Part shown: positions 48,627 through 60,396 of the stretch, in pieces
How the letters are laid out: every line of letters starts with the position of its first letter
How positions within the stretch are numbered: position 1 is the first letter of the stretch
Assembly (NCBI GenBank): GCA_902728285.1
Contig: CACVBU010001042.1
Span: forward strand, 1-64,000
Length of the DNA: 64,000 nucleotides
Source: Clytia hemisphaerica
Lineage: Eukaryota; Cnidaria; Hydrozoa; Leptothecata; Clytiidae
Direction: 5' to 3'
Translations under genes and position numbers: made by a program
Notes under the pieces: generated by a model
The model's database searches: none
The model's input: the letters and a program-made list of their open reading frames with translations, nothing else
What the model was told of the DNA's origin: nothing

Positions 48627-49235
48627 GTAAGTTTGTGAATACTTAAACATTTTTCATACGAATATCTTTCTCTATCCCTTGTTAAAAGAGACTAGTTTCG
48701 AAAAGTGTTCTGTTTTCAATGCAATTCGTTTTTACTCATTTTCAATGCATGACTTTTGCCTGTGATGTTAAAAGTTTACAAGTCTGTCCCAGGAACAGCT
48801 TTCCAATTGCGGATTGGTCCCCTGGGGGATCAACAATCTACCCCAGGGCCGTAGAAACATGTGAGAAATACCAAACGTCGAGATCATTTAAGCTGATTTT
48901 TGAAATTTCTTACCATAGGTACTGTCCAGAATTTTACCAGAGGACAATGATTCATTCAAAAACTCCTCGTAAACTCAGCTCAGCCAACACCCAGCTCAGC
49001 TCGTAGACCAGTCAATCCGCCTGTGCCGTCTCACGACCAAACTTGTGTTGCACCAAGTTGTGTTGTCTAGGATGGGTAATGTGGCATGGTAGTCTTGTTT
49101 AAGGCTTGATATTGATCTTACTGCTCGAAGCCGATGATTTGAGGAGCCTGTAGAAGCATGACCCCCCACACTGGCCACCATTGTGAGAAAGTGGGTCATT
49201 GGGTCAAAATGAAATGACTCCATGTGATGTTTGGT
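48627..49235. other. Unassigned stretch between opposed genes
   Basis: A minus-strand frame at 48996-49223 (with HFDPMTHFLTMVASVGGHAS) follows directly after the helicase stop, but shows no helicase motif and no family I know. The + frame at 48719-49006 also has no motif. Confidence 0.3.
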
Positions 49236-50139
49236 TCATCTTAAACCAGCATAATCCTCTTTGTCTTTAATCTTTATAATGTTTAATTTAATGTTTGGAC
49301 GATCACTGCAAACAGAAACAATTTTCAGATGTTTCGAAAGTTCCACGCTATTCATGATGAGTTCCGTTAGGTCAGCATTGACAGTGGCACTAACGGCCAA
49401 TACAGGAAGGTCTGGTTTGCATATCGATCTCAACTCTGAGATGCGAGAAAACGATTCACGAAACGCAGATTCTGTTTTGCCAAAACAATTTTTGGATGCT
49501 GCTCTCCTAAAAATTAAAATGAAATCAAATTATGACTTTTATTTTCATTCAAACAGTAAAAAGACTCACATAGTGATTCATGCAAGTTCCTGCTATCAGC
49601 TTAGCCTTAATAGTTATTAGAGATAACATCAGAGAAAAAAATGTCATAAATTCATCTAGCAGTGACATCATTGGGGCTTTAATTAAATACTAAAAATCTC
49701 TATTTTCCTTAATGAGAGATCTATTTATGTGACTAGTGTAGTCTGGTATAGGGTAGGTGGAACCAACATCATTAACATAAGAGGAACGACACAAATCAAT
49801 TATGAAGGGTTACTAAAGAACACTCACCAGGTAACTTTATGAACCTCGTCGTCAACCAAGCAAACCAAATTTTTCCTAGCAAATGTTGACTTCAGAAATT
49901 TTTGGGCTGTGCTGTTTTGAAGCCAGTTTTCTGGAGTACCAAATATCATGTTATAGCTCTTCATTTTTTCTTCCTGAATCGTACAAGCCTTTAAGTTGAG
50001 TGGTGAATTATTGGCTTCATGAATTTGGTCCTTAATAAATGCCAACAGAGGTGAAACCACAATGACAAAGGGAGAAGGTGCAATATCAAGGTTTTTGGTA
50101 AGAACAGGTAGTATTTGAAAAATTAAACTTTTTCCAAAT
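49236..50139 (-). pseudogene. RecQ-like DEAH/DEVH helicase, first lobe only
   Basis: Exon 50139-49828 encodes a Walker A (TSFGKSLIFQILP), the motif Ia region VIVVSPLLAFIKDQ, a TPENWL phrase and the DEVH box in VDDEVHKVTW. It splices in phase 2 to 49506-49236, which gives AFRESFSRISELRS, motif III as VLAVSATV, and SDRPNIKLNI. The stop after YAGLR ends it before the second RecA-like lobe (motifs IV-VI). The 5' side is lost: immediately before the Walker A the sequence is the 480-bp CGTT/AACG microsatellite. It would be a 3'-5' DNA helicase of the RecQ superfamily if complete. As it stands it is truncated at both ends. Confidence 0.75.
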
Positions 50140-50625
50140 GACGTTCGTTCGTTCGTTCGTTCGTTCGTTCGTTCGTTCGTTCGTTCGTTCGTTCGTTCGT
50201 TCGTTCGTTCGTTCGTTCGTTCGTTCGTTCGTTCGTTCGTTCGTTTTTCGTTCGTTCGTTCGTTCGTTCGTTCGTTCGTTCGTTCGTTCGTTCGTTCGTT
50301 CGTTCGTTCGTCGTTCGTTCGTTCGTTCGTTCGTTCGTTCGTTCGTTCGTTCGTTCGTTCGTTCGTTCGTTCGTTCGTTCGTTCGTTCGTTCGTTCGTTC
50401 GTTCGTTCGTTCGTTCGTTCGTTCGTCGTTCGTTCGTTCGTTCGTTCGTTCGTTCGTTCGTTCGTTCGTTCGTTCGTTCGTTCGTTCGTTCGTTCGTTCG
50501 TTCGTTCGTTCGTTCGTTCGTTCGTTCGTTCGTTCGTTCGTTCGTTCGTTCGTTCGTTCGTTCGTTCGTTCGTTCGTTCGTTCGTTCGTTCGTTCGTTCG
50601 TTCGTTCGTTCGTTCGTTCGTTCGT
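50140..50625. repeat. (CGTT)n microsatellite, ~485 bp
   Basis: About 120 CGTT units, interrupted only at ~50244 (TTTTT) and ~50309 and 50425 (CGTCGTT). Both strands remain open through it, producing artificial RSFV and NERT polypeptides. It abuts the Walker A codons of the helicase exon. Confidence 0.97.
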
Positions 50626-50626
50626 T

Positions 50627-51560
50627 ATTAGCTTTCCTCATGATTGGCTCGTTAGTTTTTTCTGATTTTTTGCACAAAGATGCATAACTATAAACCCTCG
50701 AATGTGACGGAGCCCGATTTTCAAAAAAAAATTTTTTGGCCAAATTTAGGCTAAAAAACGGCTAAAAAACGGGTATTTTGGACTTTATGAAAAATTAGGT
50801 CGTTAATTTTTTCTGATTTTTTGCATGAAAGTAGGGTACCATCGTAGGTAAAAGATGGCTTAAGCAGATTTTTGCAAAAAAATTTTGTTGGCTCAAAAGA
50901 CGCATGTTTATCTATAAGAATCACTATTAATAAGCATACATGAATGTTCTTAGTCAAATTACTCAATTTTTTTGTGAGATAGAAGTTTTTTTTGCTCAGG
51001 AGGGCTTACTTTTAAAGAATATGTGTGTTTCGACATGAAATTTTGGTTGCTTGGCGTGTTTTTACAGAAAAACTGGCCAAATTCGTTATTTTTTTATAAG
51101 CACATTATCAATTACTTAGGTATTAGCTTTTCTCGAGATTGGCTCTTTTGTTATTTATGGTTTTTTGCACAAAGATGCCTAACTATAAACCCTCGAATGT
51201 GACGGAGCTCGATTTTTGGAGAAAAAATTTTTTGGGTAAATTTCAGCTAAAAAACGGCTAAAAAAAGGGGTTTTTGGACTTGTTATTTTCTGACTTTTTG
51301 CATGAAAGTAGGTAAAAGATGGCTCAAGCAGATTTTTGTAAAAAAAGAATTTTTCAGCTCAAAAAAGGCATATTTATCTATAAGAATCACTATTAATAAG
51401 CATACATCAATGTTCTTAAAATTACTGAATTTTTTGATGAGATAATAATGTTTTTTTGCTCTCGAAGTCTTGAATATGAAAGAATATTTCAAGAGCATGA
51501 AATTTTGGTTTCTAAAAGTGATTTTTTTATAAGAGACAATGATTAATTTTAATAGATCGT
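50627..51560. repeat. Two degenerate direct copies, ~495-bp period
   Basis: ATTAGCTTTCCTCATGATTG at 50627 and ATTAGCTTTTCTCGAGATTG at 51122 start two related copies. They share TTTTTTGCACAAAGATGC, AACTATAAACCCTCGAATGT, TTGCATGAAAGTAG and TCTATAAGAATCACTATTAA. Non-coding. Confidence 0.75.
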
Positions 51561-51620
51561 CACTTTTTATGTTCTGAATGATTGTTTAATGGTCACGCTT
51601 ATGTAGATACCAATTATATA

Positions 51621-52877
51621 CAGTATATGGCCCCCAAAACGGAGACGGCCCCCAAAACGGAGGTTTTCATTGAAATGAAGATTCTGACTTGTAGATTTAT
51701 CAGAATTAAACGATTTTTGTTTATTTTGAAAGAATGATGGTTATACTTAAAAATGAGCATGTCTTTGCTGGTTTGAGACAGATTCAAAATAACATATTTG
51801 CGTCTAAAGGAAATATTTTAGCACCAAAATTAGATAAAAATTGCATATAACTCACTCTAGCTCCTTGGATATTGAAAATAAGTTATGAAAACGGGGTATA
51901 GGAAACTTGCTACACCTAATACCGTTCAGAAAATGCAAATACATCTGTGACTTTAGAGGCTGGGTAAAAGATAGCATCTTGAAGGTCAACCAGTATTTTG
52001 GAGCCCTAGAATCAGCATTGACAAAACCGAAAATTCTAAAATTGAGAAAAAGCAAAAAATCTTGGAATTCTACTCCTACCACCTTGAGTTAATAGTTTAT
52101 AACAAGAAATTAACATTATATATAAGATTTTTCGTTGAATCAGCAAAAACGGCAAATTCTGTCATTTTTTTGCAAAATATAGGAGAAAAATATCTTTAAA
52201 GCTTAATATTTTCAGTTTCAGTTAAGCTTTTTTTCTAAAATTTTCACAGCTTATTCCATACATGAATGGAACTATTTTCAAAAGAGATTGGTTTTCAGAA
52301 ACTTGATTAAGACGTTGTTAAATCAAAATTGTCATTTTGAAAATTTCTAAATTTTCAGTTTGGAATTTGCATCATTGAAAATCTTGAAATATTTCATAAA
52401 AATCATAAATTTTACATCCATCGGGTCGTAAATTTAAGGGAAAACACAAATATGTTCACCCCCTATTACCACTGGGCTTAATAATTTGATTTTAACTATA
52501 CCTCCGTTTTGGGGGCCCCAAACCTGCATTTTGACAACCAGGGATATACTGTAAAAATTTTATCAAATAAATTTATGCCCAAAACCCTCTAAATCATATT
52601 TCAAAACTATGGTCAAAATTTTGTATTCATATCTTAAAGATATCTCGAGAAATCGCTAAAATTTCAAACCTCCGTTTTGGGGGCCATTAGAAAAAAGCTA
52701 CCTATCTTTAAGCGATTGAAAAATATTGGTGAAATTGAAAATTTTGAAAAAGAACTTCCAGGAAATAAAGTAGAGATGTTAAAGGTTTTCATGCAGCAAA
52801 GATTTTTGTAAAATCTCTTTTCCTCTAGATTTGAGAGAAACTTCAAATTTGATCGCCGTTTTGGGGGCCACATACTG
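51621..52877. mobile_element. Tc1/mariner-type non-autonomous element, TA target
   Basis: It starts CAGTATATGGCCCCCAAAAC and ends GTTTTGGGGGCCACATACTG, flanked by TA at 51619-51620 and 52878-52879. The CAGT start and TA target fit Tc1/mariner/pogo. The phrase CCTCCGTTTTGGGGGCC recurs internally at ~52502 and ~52671, and its complement at ~51649. No transposase was seen. Confidence 0.82.
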
Positions 52878-53196
52878 TATGTGTTAAATGCATAACCAGG
52901 TAGGTCCATAAAAGTATCACTTGTTCCGACTTGTTTCTCTCCTCTTTTCGCCAATCTGATTTGTTTTTGTTGAGAAACGGCGCTCAAATTCAATAATTAG
53001 ACCGCGGTTGTTTTCACTAAAATAAATTAGCGAGTAATCACCTAATAATGTTTTCTTCGGTCGAATAATCACGGCAATTTATATAATTTCACGAGTTGAC
53101 ACATGCCCTAATTTTTTCCCTCTGACGTCCTATTGCAGCGCCATCATTCAAGTCAGAAAGCGAAGATAGTATATGGCAGATTTTCTGACTAAGCGA

Positions 53197-53537
53197 CTAA
53201 ACGCCAAGCCATGCAACTTTTTCATCGGATTTAAAAGAAAGTTTATCTATATTAGTGTTCAAAGAAATCTCACTTAAAGTGACATTGTTATTTGCTTTTT
53301 GTTTGTCGTCATTATTGTTGTCTTTATTATCATAAAATTGCATCACGTCTTTCCTATCAAGTCCAAAAAGCTTAACACCAGGCCATTTTTTGTAGTAGGC
53401 ACCTCAAGCATAGACACAATTTGATTTGTAAGGGTTTGAATTTTGATTGCGGTAAGTCTTTGAATATAGGGGTTTTCCTGATCAAAACCTATCACTTCGT
53501 CTTCCTCCTCCAACACTCTCACTCTTTCCAATTCCAT
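53197..53537 (-). pseudogene. Small unassigned protein, frame broken at an A6 run
   Basis: A frame beginning MELERVRVLEEEDEVIGF runs from 53537. At the A6 run 53391-53386 a one-base shift links it to a second open frame (KLFGLDRKDVMQFYDN …) that ends at TAG 53199-53197. Together they give ~113 residues, acidic at the start and Asn/Asp-rich later. No family is recognised. Both parts look coding by composition, but this is weak evidence. Confidence 0.35.
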
Positions 53538-54080
53538 ATGTATTTCTTATTACTAAACTAAAAAGAAAAATATTATATACCTTTAAAATGTGTAAAATGA
53601 AACTTTTGAGCTAAAAAATCAACAACCAAAGCTTCCCGCCTCTCCTTACGAAAGGTTCTATGCTACCATTTTTAATTCTCGGCTTTCGATTTTTTGGCGC
53701 TTAATATGCAGTTCCCTCAAAATCCCTCCACATCCCGCGTGAGTTCCCTCATAAAAGAATCCAAATTCAGACCATAAATTTGAATAAATTATTGTAAAAC
53801 TAGGTTTATCCAATCAAAGTATATGTTATTGTGTTATTGTGTAATAATTAAAAGTTCCTCATTGACTGCCGTGTCTCAATTCCCTCGGGCATAACAGTAA
53901 TCTCGGAAGATCGCCGTGTAATGTAAAAGTTATACTTACTTCCAAACCCCTTGTTAATTACAGATGCACTTGAGGGTGAATGAATTAGTATTTCACATTC
54001 CCTTCTCTTTAAAACAACTTACATAAATTTTTGGTACTAGTATTGTGCATTGGCTTGAATTCTTTATATGTTCTTCTTAG

Positions 54081-54695
54081 GAGCTCGTCCACAGTCAGCA
54101 ACATACTCTACGCTGCCTACTCGTCAGCAGAAGCACCCCTACACTGAAAGATTTGGTGAAGTAGCAGATATGATGCGAAAATGGTACCATACTAAAGACG
54201 CACCCACTTCAGAAGGCTTCTACGTTGCCCCAGATATTGCTCCTGTGGTAGCACCTGAGCTTGCTCCTATGGTTGCTTCTGAGATGCAACAGAGGTCGCG
54301 ATTAGTTCGAAAATGGTGAGCATGAATGAATATTTGATAGTTGGTTTTTTGTTTTTTAAAGCCCAAAAAATAGGCAACATTTATGTAATCAATCCAGACG
54401 CACCAGTTATTCTGGAGTACATTGGCTTTTAATATTACACAGATGTTATGCCCTTATATACATCATCTGTTTTATTTGAAATACCCATAGTCTTTCCTTA
54501 CTTCATTCAATTGACTTTCTCTTACTATTTAGAGCCGTGTTTGTAAAAAAAGCCAACGAGATGATTTAGGCAATGCTAAGAATGGTGAGTACATAATAAT
54601 TACAAGGATTTGGGAGGATGAGGTGATAAGTAAGGGATATAGTGTAATTATATCTATTTTTTCTTTTTGCTTTACAGATTGCTTCATTTAATGTG
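54081..54695 (+). CDS. Unassigned terminal exons of a spliced gene
   Basis: The exon 54081-54315 (acceptor TTCTTAG, donor TG/GTGAGC) encodes a Pro/Ala-rich segment with PYTERFGEVADMMRKWYHTK and repeated VAP-E/D motifs. It joins in phase with 54535-54584 (CRVCKKSQRDDLGNAKN) and then with 54679 onward, which reads DCFI and stop. I do not recognise the family. The upstream exons are not identified; the minus-strand frame at 53.2-53.5 kb lies in that direction. A separate open segment at 55448-55531 (ANHIFILDSQC … LLLPEYC with a GTAATT donor) may be a further exon of this or another gene. Confidence 0.4.
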
Positions 54696-55532
54696 ATGCA
54701 GCTGAAGGTATATATCGCAATTGGTTATTTTGTCAATTTTATCAATCTTTTAACAAGTTTAACAATTTGTTCTTACGTATAACTTTCCAGATAGAAATTA
54801 AAGAAATTGCCCCAATTCATTTATAAACCTTACATTATGGAATTTATTAAAAGATATGTTAACCAATATACCCTTCATAGTTAGTACGAAAAGGCTAAAT
54901 TTTGACTGTTATTTTCTTACAGCTGTGGGCAAGATGGTTACACAAACCACCTGAAACCGCACAAAATCATTTGACGTGTTGTATTGACAAAGTTGGTTTC
55001 TATATCGAAATGATTTCATAGATATTATCAAAGGAGAGCTAAATGGAAATGTAATATACACATATTTGAAATGTCTTGAGGCTAATGCAAATAAAGAAAA
55101 GGTAATATTTGACTGGTCGTAAGAATGCTCTTTCGCTTAAGGCACGAAATTCAATGTATGGATAATAGATACTCAAATGATTTTTCATTGGAGGTCTGTC
55201 ACCCATACTTGATGATAAAGTTTATCCAAACAAAAAACCAAAAAAACAGGATTGATAGGATTTTAATTATGATGTGATTATATAATTGTCAAATAAAATT
55301 TATTCGACAAGTATATAATCACATCATAATTAAAATGTCCCGGAGTGGGGTATTATTGTATGAAAATTATTCTAAGATCACCATTGCCACAATGAAACTT
55401 CAATGTTAGAACGATATTTTAAAGTAATAATTAACTCCTTGTTTTAGGCAAACCATATTTTCATCCTTGACAGCCAATGCACCACCAATATTGTTAGGAA
55501 AGCCAATAATCTTTTGCTTCCCGAATATTGTA

Positions 55533-57010
55533 AGGTAATTAGATGAAATCTATCTCAAACAAAGTGCATGAAACTCTGATATTCTAGATATTTGTTTTTG
55601 AAATATATTTCAATTAGACGAAATCTATGAAATTTACAACTCTTTTCTCTCTTTTTTTGGAAATTTCTCTGAGCAGTGACCATATCTTCTTGTTCGTTTG
55701 AAAAAGAAAAAAAAGCAACATTGTCTTTGTTACGTCAATACTTTTTCTCTTAAAATTTGGGTCAAATATTATTGAAATAAGAACTTTTGAATAAAATAAT
55801 CCCTCTTTTAAAAGTTTCTCCCAAAAAGGGCAACGGATTAAGGGCCTTTCATTATTTTCCTCTACTGTACCTTTTTCTCTTTTCCCATAACTTTTTGACT
55901 TTTTTAATAAGGTGTACAAGTTTTTTTTGAGTAATTTACCCCCGGGGTGATAGTGGGTTAGGGGATGCTGGGTGGTATGTGCGAACCAGACCTCCGAGCC
56001 CTGACCCTTAGTTTAGATCAATCTTCCAATTTTCAAAAAATATTCTCCAATTTTTTAAAATAAATCCTCCTTTTTTGACTCGGTAGTGTGAAAAACCTTA
56101 TCCTCAGAGAGACTGTGTTTTGGTAACTCTTTAAAGAGACTTTGGGAAAGTGAAAAACCCGACACTTTCGACACAGTTCGACATTAAAAAGTAGTCGTCA
56201 CTGTGGAAGCATGTCTTCTCCGACAGCTTAATTATTCGAAAACAGATGCGTGAGGTGACCTCGAAACTCCCAAACCCTGAGCGAACGTACAGTGTATTTT
56301 AGGAAAATATTTCAAGAGTTGTACTTTGCTCTGCCAATAGATCGTATAATTAGAGGGATGTATTGTCACAAAGTGACAATATTTGTGACTCCCCAAGCGA
56401 TTTGGAGTACACCAAAGTCCGATCGGTCTAATGACCGTTCCTCTTTGGCCTCTATTGGACCGGTCTTTTTACCGTTAAGGCCGTTCAAATATCGAAAAAG
56501 GCCGATGCATGACCGATCATGAAAAGCGGCCATAACGAAGAGGCTTTGAGGCCGCTAAAGGGGCCCGAGCGGTCCAATGCCCGGTACGCTTCGTCCCGAT
56601 CGCCGCTATTGATTTCTTTACTTATATACTTACTTTTACTTAGCCTCGTTTTCGAAAATGTAAACACTGAGTTCGTTTCTTGGACAACGAGTTGCCGTGA
56701 AATTGGAAACTGAGATTTTCTTCTTGCAGTTTTAAATCATTCGGATTTTATTTTGATATGGTAGAAATTTTTAACAACGTGGAAATTCGTGGACATTTGA
56801 CATTCCATGGCAAAATACGGTGGCTCCTACCTGCCATTCGATTTGCACCACCATACACCGCTGTGTTGATGCAAATAGCCAATCATCTTTTTTAATTATT
56901 TAACATATTCGAGCAAAGTGCAATGCTCTGTGTAGGGTAATCCTGAAATTTTGTTAGAATTTTATTTAGCTAATGAATTTTTGTTGGAGTTGTTTTCAAA
57001 CCGTATGAGT
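55533..57010. other. No gene recognised
   Basis: It contains imperfect inverted GGCCG/CGGCC-rich phrases at 56420-56590 (GACCGTTCCTCTTTGGCC against AAGCGGCCATAACGAAGAGG), probably a degenerate MITE, with overlapping chance frames on both strands. Confidence 0.35.
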
Positions 57011-57292
57011 AGCGAGTCTCTATCGTGTAAATTTACAAGATAGCAACACTCTATCGTGCAAATTTACAAGATAGCGAGTCTCTATCGTGCATTTTACAAG
57101 ATAGCCAGTCTCTATCGCGTAAATTTACAAGATAGCGACTCTCTATCGTGCAATTTACAAGATAGCAAGTCTCTATCATGTAAATTTACAAGATAGCGAC
57201 TCTCTATCGTGTAATTTACAAGATAGCAAGTCTCTATCGTGCAAATTTACAAGATAGCAAGTCGCTATCGTGCAATTTACAAGAAAGCAAGT
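57011..57292. repeat. ~30-bp hairpin minisatellite, 9 units
   Basis: Units such as CTATCGTGTAAATTTACAAG followed by ATAG recur nine times with small variations (GTG/GCG, presence of one extra A). Each unit is itself palindromic (CTATC … GATAG around TAAATTTA), so the array is a row of potential hairpins. The linkers are only 3-6 bp (CGAGT, CAAGT and similar). Confidence 0.85.
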
Positions 57293-57559
57293 CACATGAC
57301 TAACTTTCCGATTTTGGACCATCGAGAGACAATTATATGGAAATTTTTCGGCTTCCGGAGTATTGTTTTGGCGAATTAAGGCCTAGTTTCATCAAGGAAA
57401 ATCAGATTTTTTTATGATGTGTAGAGGCCCTTATGTGTAAAGCCCTCTCTATGATTTAGTTTCCTCAGGAATTGGGGTTGTCAGTAATGTGAATGGGAAT
57501 TGACGTGGACTCTAATTATGTTTTGGCTCTTGGAGTTGGATTATGAATGATTGAAAATA

Positions 57560-58750
57560 ATGGATATTGAAGATCGCAATAATCTAGTGAAGCAGTATTT
57601 TAATCGAGGTTAGAGCTATGAAGAAATACTTTTTACTTTGAGGGAGCTTCATAACTATACATTAAGCATAAGACAACTTCATCGGATTTTGAGAGACTTT
57701 AGCCTATATAGAAAGAAGGCAAGGCTAACTGAACTAAGAGATGTTATATCTTTTATTCGAAGACAATTGCAGTGAAGTGGGTCATTATTAGGGTACCGCC
57801 TTATGCACCAAAGATGTATTCAGAATGGACTCAATGTTACAAGAAGAAATGTTGCTATTATCTTAAAAGAGCTTGATCCGGAGGGTGTTGAGAAGAGATC
57901 CCGAAATGTTCTGAAAAGGAGACAGTATTGGTCAAAAGGACCCAACTACGTGTAGCATTTGGGCGGGTATAATAAATTGAAACCTTTTGGTTTCAGCATA
58001 CATGGTGCGATTGGTGGATTCAGTAGGCGTATTCTCTGGCTCAAAGTTGCTGCATCAAACAAGGACCCTGCTGTAGTTAGCAACTTTTACTTGGAGACCG
58101 TCAGAACTATTTCTGGTGTTCCAATAAAGGTAGTGGGAGACAGAGGCACCGAAAACGTCTTCATAGCCGCATCACAACGATTTCTTAGAAGAGCTGATAA
58201 TGATCAAAGCGCAGGAGAGAGAAGTTTTAAATATGATAGATCAGTCACCAACCAAAGAATTGAAGAATATTGGTCAATGTTGAGAAGAACATGTACAAAT
58301 TGGTGGATAAATTTCTGTAGTTCATTGATAGATGATAACATTTTCGATACATCAAACATAATACATTGTAAATGCATCAAATTTTGTTATTACCAAATGC
58401 TTAAAAGAGACTTGGATAATGCAATGTTAAGTTGGAATAACCATCGCATAAGACGAGCAATGAATTCTGATAGAAAAGTAAGACCTGCTGGAAGACCAAA
58501 CAATCTTTACTTCACACCTCAACTCTCTGATGCATCCATTCGTGACTACAAGTTCCCATTAGATTTGTTTGACTTTAATGTTGTAAAAGAGGTATGCTGT
58601 AGAACAATTGTTACTGATTATATTTGCTCTAGTGAGTTTTTTGAATTAGCCCATATTATTATCCAAGAATATTCATTGAACATTCCTAATACTGCTGATG
58701 AAGGAATTGACCTGTTTAAAACACTTATTGATAAGATAGGTAGAATTTAA
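57560..58750 (+). pseudogene. Integrase-like (rve/DDE) transposase relative, three stops
   Basis: A 396-codon reading frame aligns by eye to the animal family with an N-terminal helical region and an rve-type integrase core. It is interrupted at 57611-57613 (TAG), 57773-57775 (TGA) and 57953-57955 (TAG where Trp is expected, before HLGGYNKLKPFGFSIHG). The first catalytic Asp of the usual H-x-D-G-Y-D pattern is Gly here, and the later I-D-G-F is I-G-G-F. GDRGTEN keeps the second Asp, and TNQRIEEYW keeps a candidate Glu. It is clearly inactive but preserved well enough to suggest recent loss. Confidence 0.7.
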
Positions 58751-59069
58751 TATCAATGAATAGTAAATATAATAAAGATCTAGTATAAATACGTTAGTGT
58801 TATCTGTGTTAATATCTGTGTATCCATTTTTATGATATCTAATTGTTTCCATATTCTACCTTAAATTTGTATCTGATTGTTTTTCGTTTGATGTTGGCCG
58901 GCCTATAGTTATGAGAACAAAATTGAGAGGAAGGTGAAATCTTTGGGTTTTCACAACCAACGAGTTTGAAAGTATATAATTTTTCAGTTTTGTTTCATTC
59001 AACTTTCATTGTAATATTTCTATTTTTCTATTTCTGGAGCAAAATAAGAAACAATGATAATTACAAGTA

Positions 59070-59436
59070 ATGATAAGAAGAATGGTACTGCAAATTTCTA
59101 CACAACCACCAGGCATGAGATTAAAGTTTACTAGACCTATCGAAAAGTTGGAACTTAGGCTTGAATTCTGGAAACAGAGCATTTTTTTTTATTTGGATGG
59201 AATGAGATTTATTTACACAAGAAAAACCCAATATATCAAGCCAGGGTTCCAAGTGCCAAAACGTGGAGACAGACTGGAGGACCTGACTTTCGCTAAAGTA
59301 AAGAAGGAGGAATTAAGCTGAGTTTAATTAACATGTTGACTATTTCTTTTATGTGTTGTGCTCTGTGAACAATATGATAAAATGATGTCTGACCAAAGTG
59401 GTCGGAAAGAAGTTCAGTGGCTTTTTTGCTTTGCAT
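59070..59436 (+). pseudogene. Tc1-like transposase remnant, 5' part
   Basis: EFWKQSIFFYLDGMRFIYTR resembles the central DD-containing region of Tc1-like transposases, followed by KRGDRLEDLTFAKVKK. The frame then shifts and decays. The homologous 3' part resumes after the MITE at 59695. Confidence 0.5.
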
Positions 59437-59694
59437 CATAGTCCGCATAAAAAACCCTGGTCTGGAAGTCTATTGTTGTAACTTTTTGTTAAATCTTTTC
59501 CTTTGTGAAGTTAAAAATGGATTTCCTCAGTTTTTTATCACGTTACCAAATTCTCCTCATGGGATTGGTTCATTATTTAATAATATGATCAAAAACTGAG
59601 TAAAACAAACCAATTTATATGTACGCAAGTTCAAGCTATTAACAACAGAAATAAACAAAAGGCTTCCAGACCAGGGTTTTTTATACGGACTATG
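59437..59694. mobile_element. MITE inserted in the Tc1-like remnant
   Basis: The ends are CATAGTCCGCATAAAAAACC and the complement …GGACTATG. The arms pair through CCTGGTCTGGAAG. TTTGCAT flanks it at 59430-59436 and 59695-59701, a 7-bp duplication (or 8 with one change, as in hAT). 258 bp. Confidence 0.8.
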
Positions 59695-59835
59695 TTTGCA
59701 TAAATCCAAAACTCTAAAAAGGGAATACATGCCTTGGAACGCGTTGGGTACACTTATTTTGCATCCTCGCCCCTGCCCATTCACCAAATTTACACCCGAT
59801 TGAAAACCTTTCTCATCTGCCTTTATAAGGCCGCC
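59695..59835 (+). pseudogene. Tc1-like transposase remnant, 3' part
   Basis: PAHSPNLHPIENLSHL corresponds to the PxRSPDLNPIEN signature around the third catalytic residue of Tc1/mariner transposases. The catalytic region is altered (Asp to Asn) and the reading frame is broken by the MITE and small indels. Confidence 0.6.
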
Positions 59836-60396
59836 ATTCAGAAAATGCTAAACTACTGAAAGTAAAAAAACAAGGCAATTTTGAATTTTTTAAATGAAAA
59901 GATGACAGGACATTGAGCTCGCTATATATTTTGTAATTAATATTATATAATTTGCTCATTATTTTCTATTACCTTTTGGTGATAAGGATTTTTTACGGAA
60001 GAATGGATTGATTGATGGAGTGTGAGCGCTCCCCTTTTTTGCCCATTGGTTTTGAAAGTGGCCTGTTCTTTCCCAGCAAGGTTCAGTTGAAGCTTGACCA
60101 CTTATCTAACGTTTGACTTGAGAATAGTTTTGAAAAGGATTTTTAAGAGGCTATTACTGAAGAGGCTATTACTAATTTCATTATACATCACTGAATAACT
60201 TTCTGTGTCAATCGATTTTTGTCCACTTTAACCCCTCGTAGGATTTCACCTGTGCCTGGTTAAAAAATATTCACAACGTAAAAGTTTTGCTGTACGTAAA
60301 AAATTTTGTCCCGTAAAGTTTTTACGTAACATTCCCTTTCCAATGGAAATAAACGACTAACAATGGTTTGATGGTTTAACTTTTATTTGAAATCTT

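Noticed and set aside
50123-50743. Frames of 175 and 206 codons with NERT or RSFV repeats
   Set aside because: They are products of the CGTT microsatellite, which has no stop in any frame; there is no other coding evidence.
57011-57292. CRISPR-like array
   Set aside because: The units are palindromic minisatellite copies with 3-6-bp linkers, no unique spacers and no cas genes, in a eukaryotic genome.
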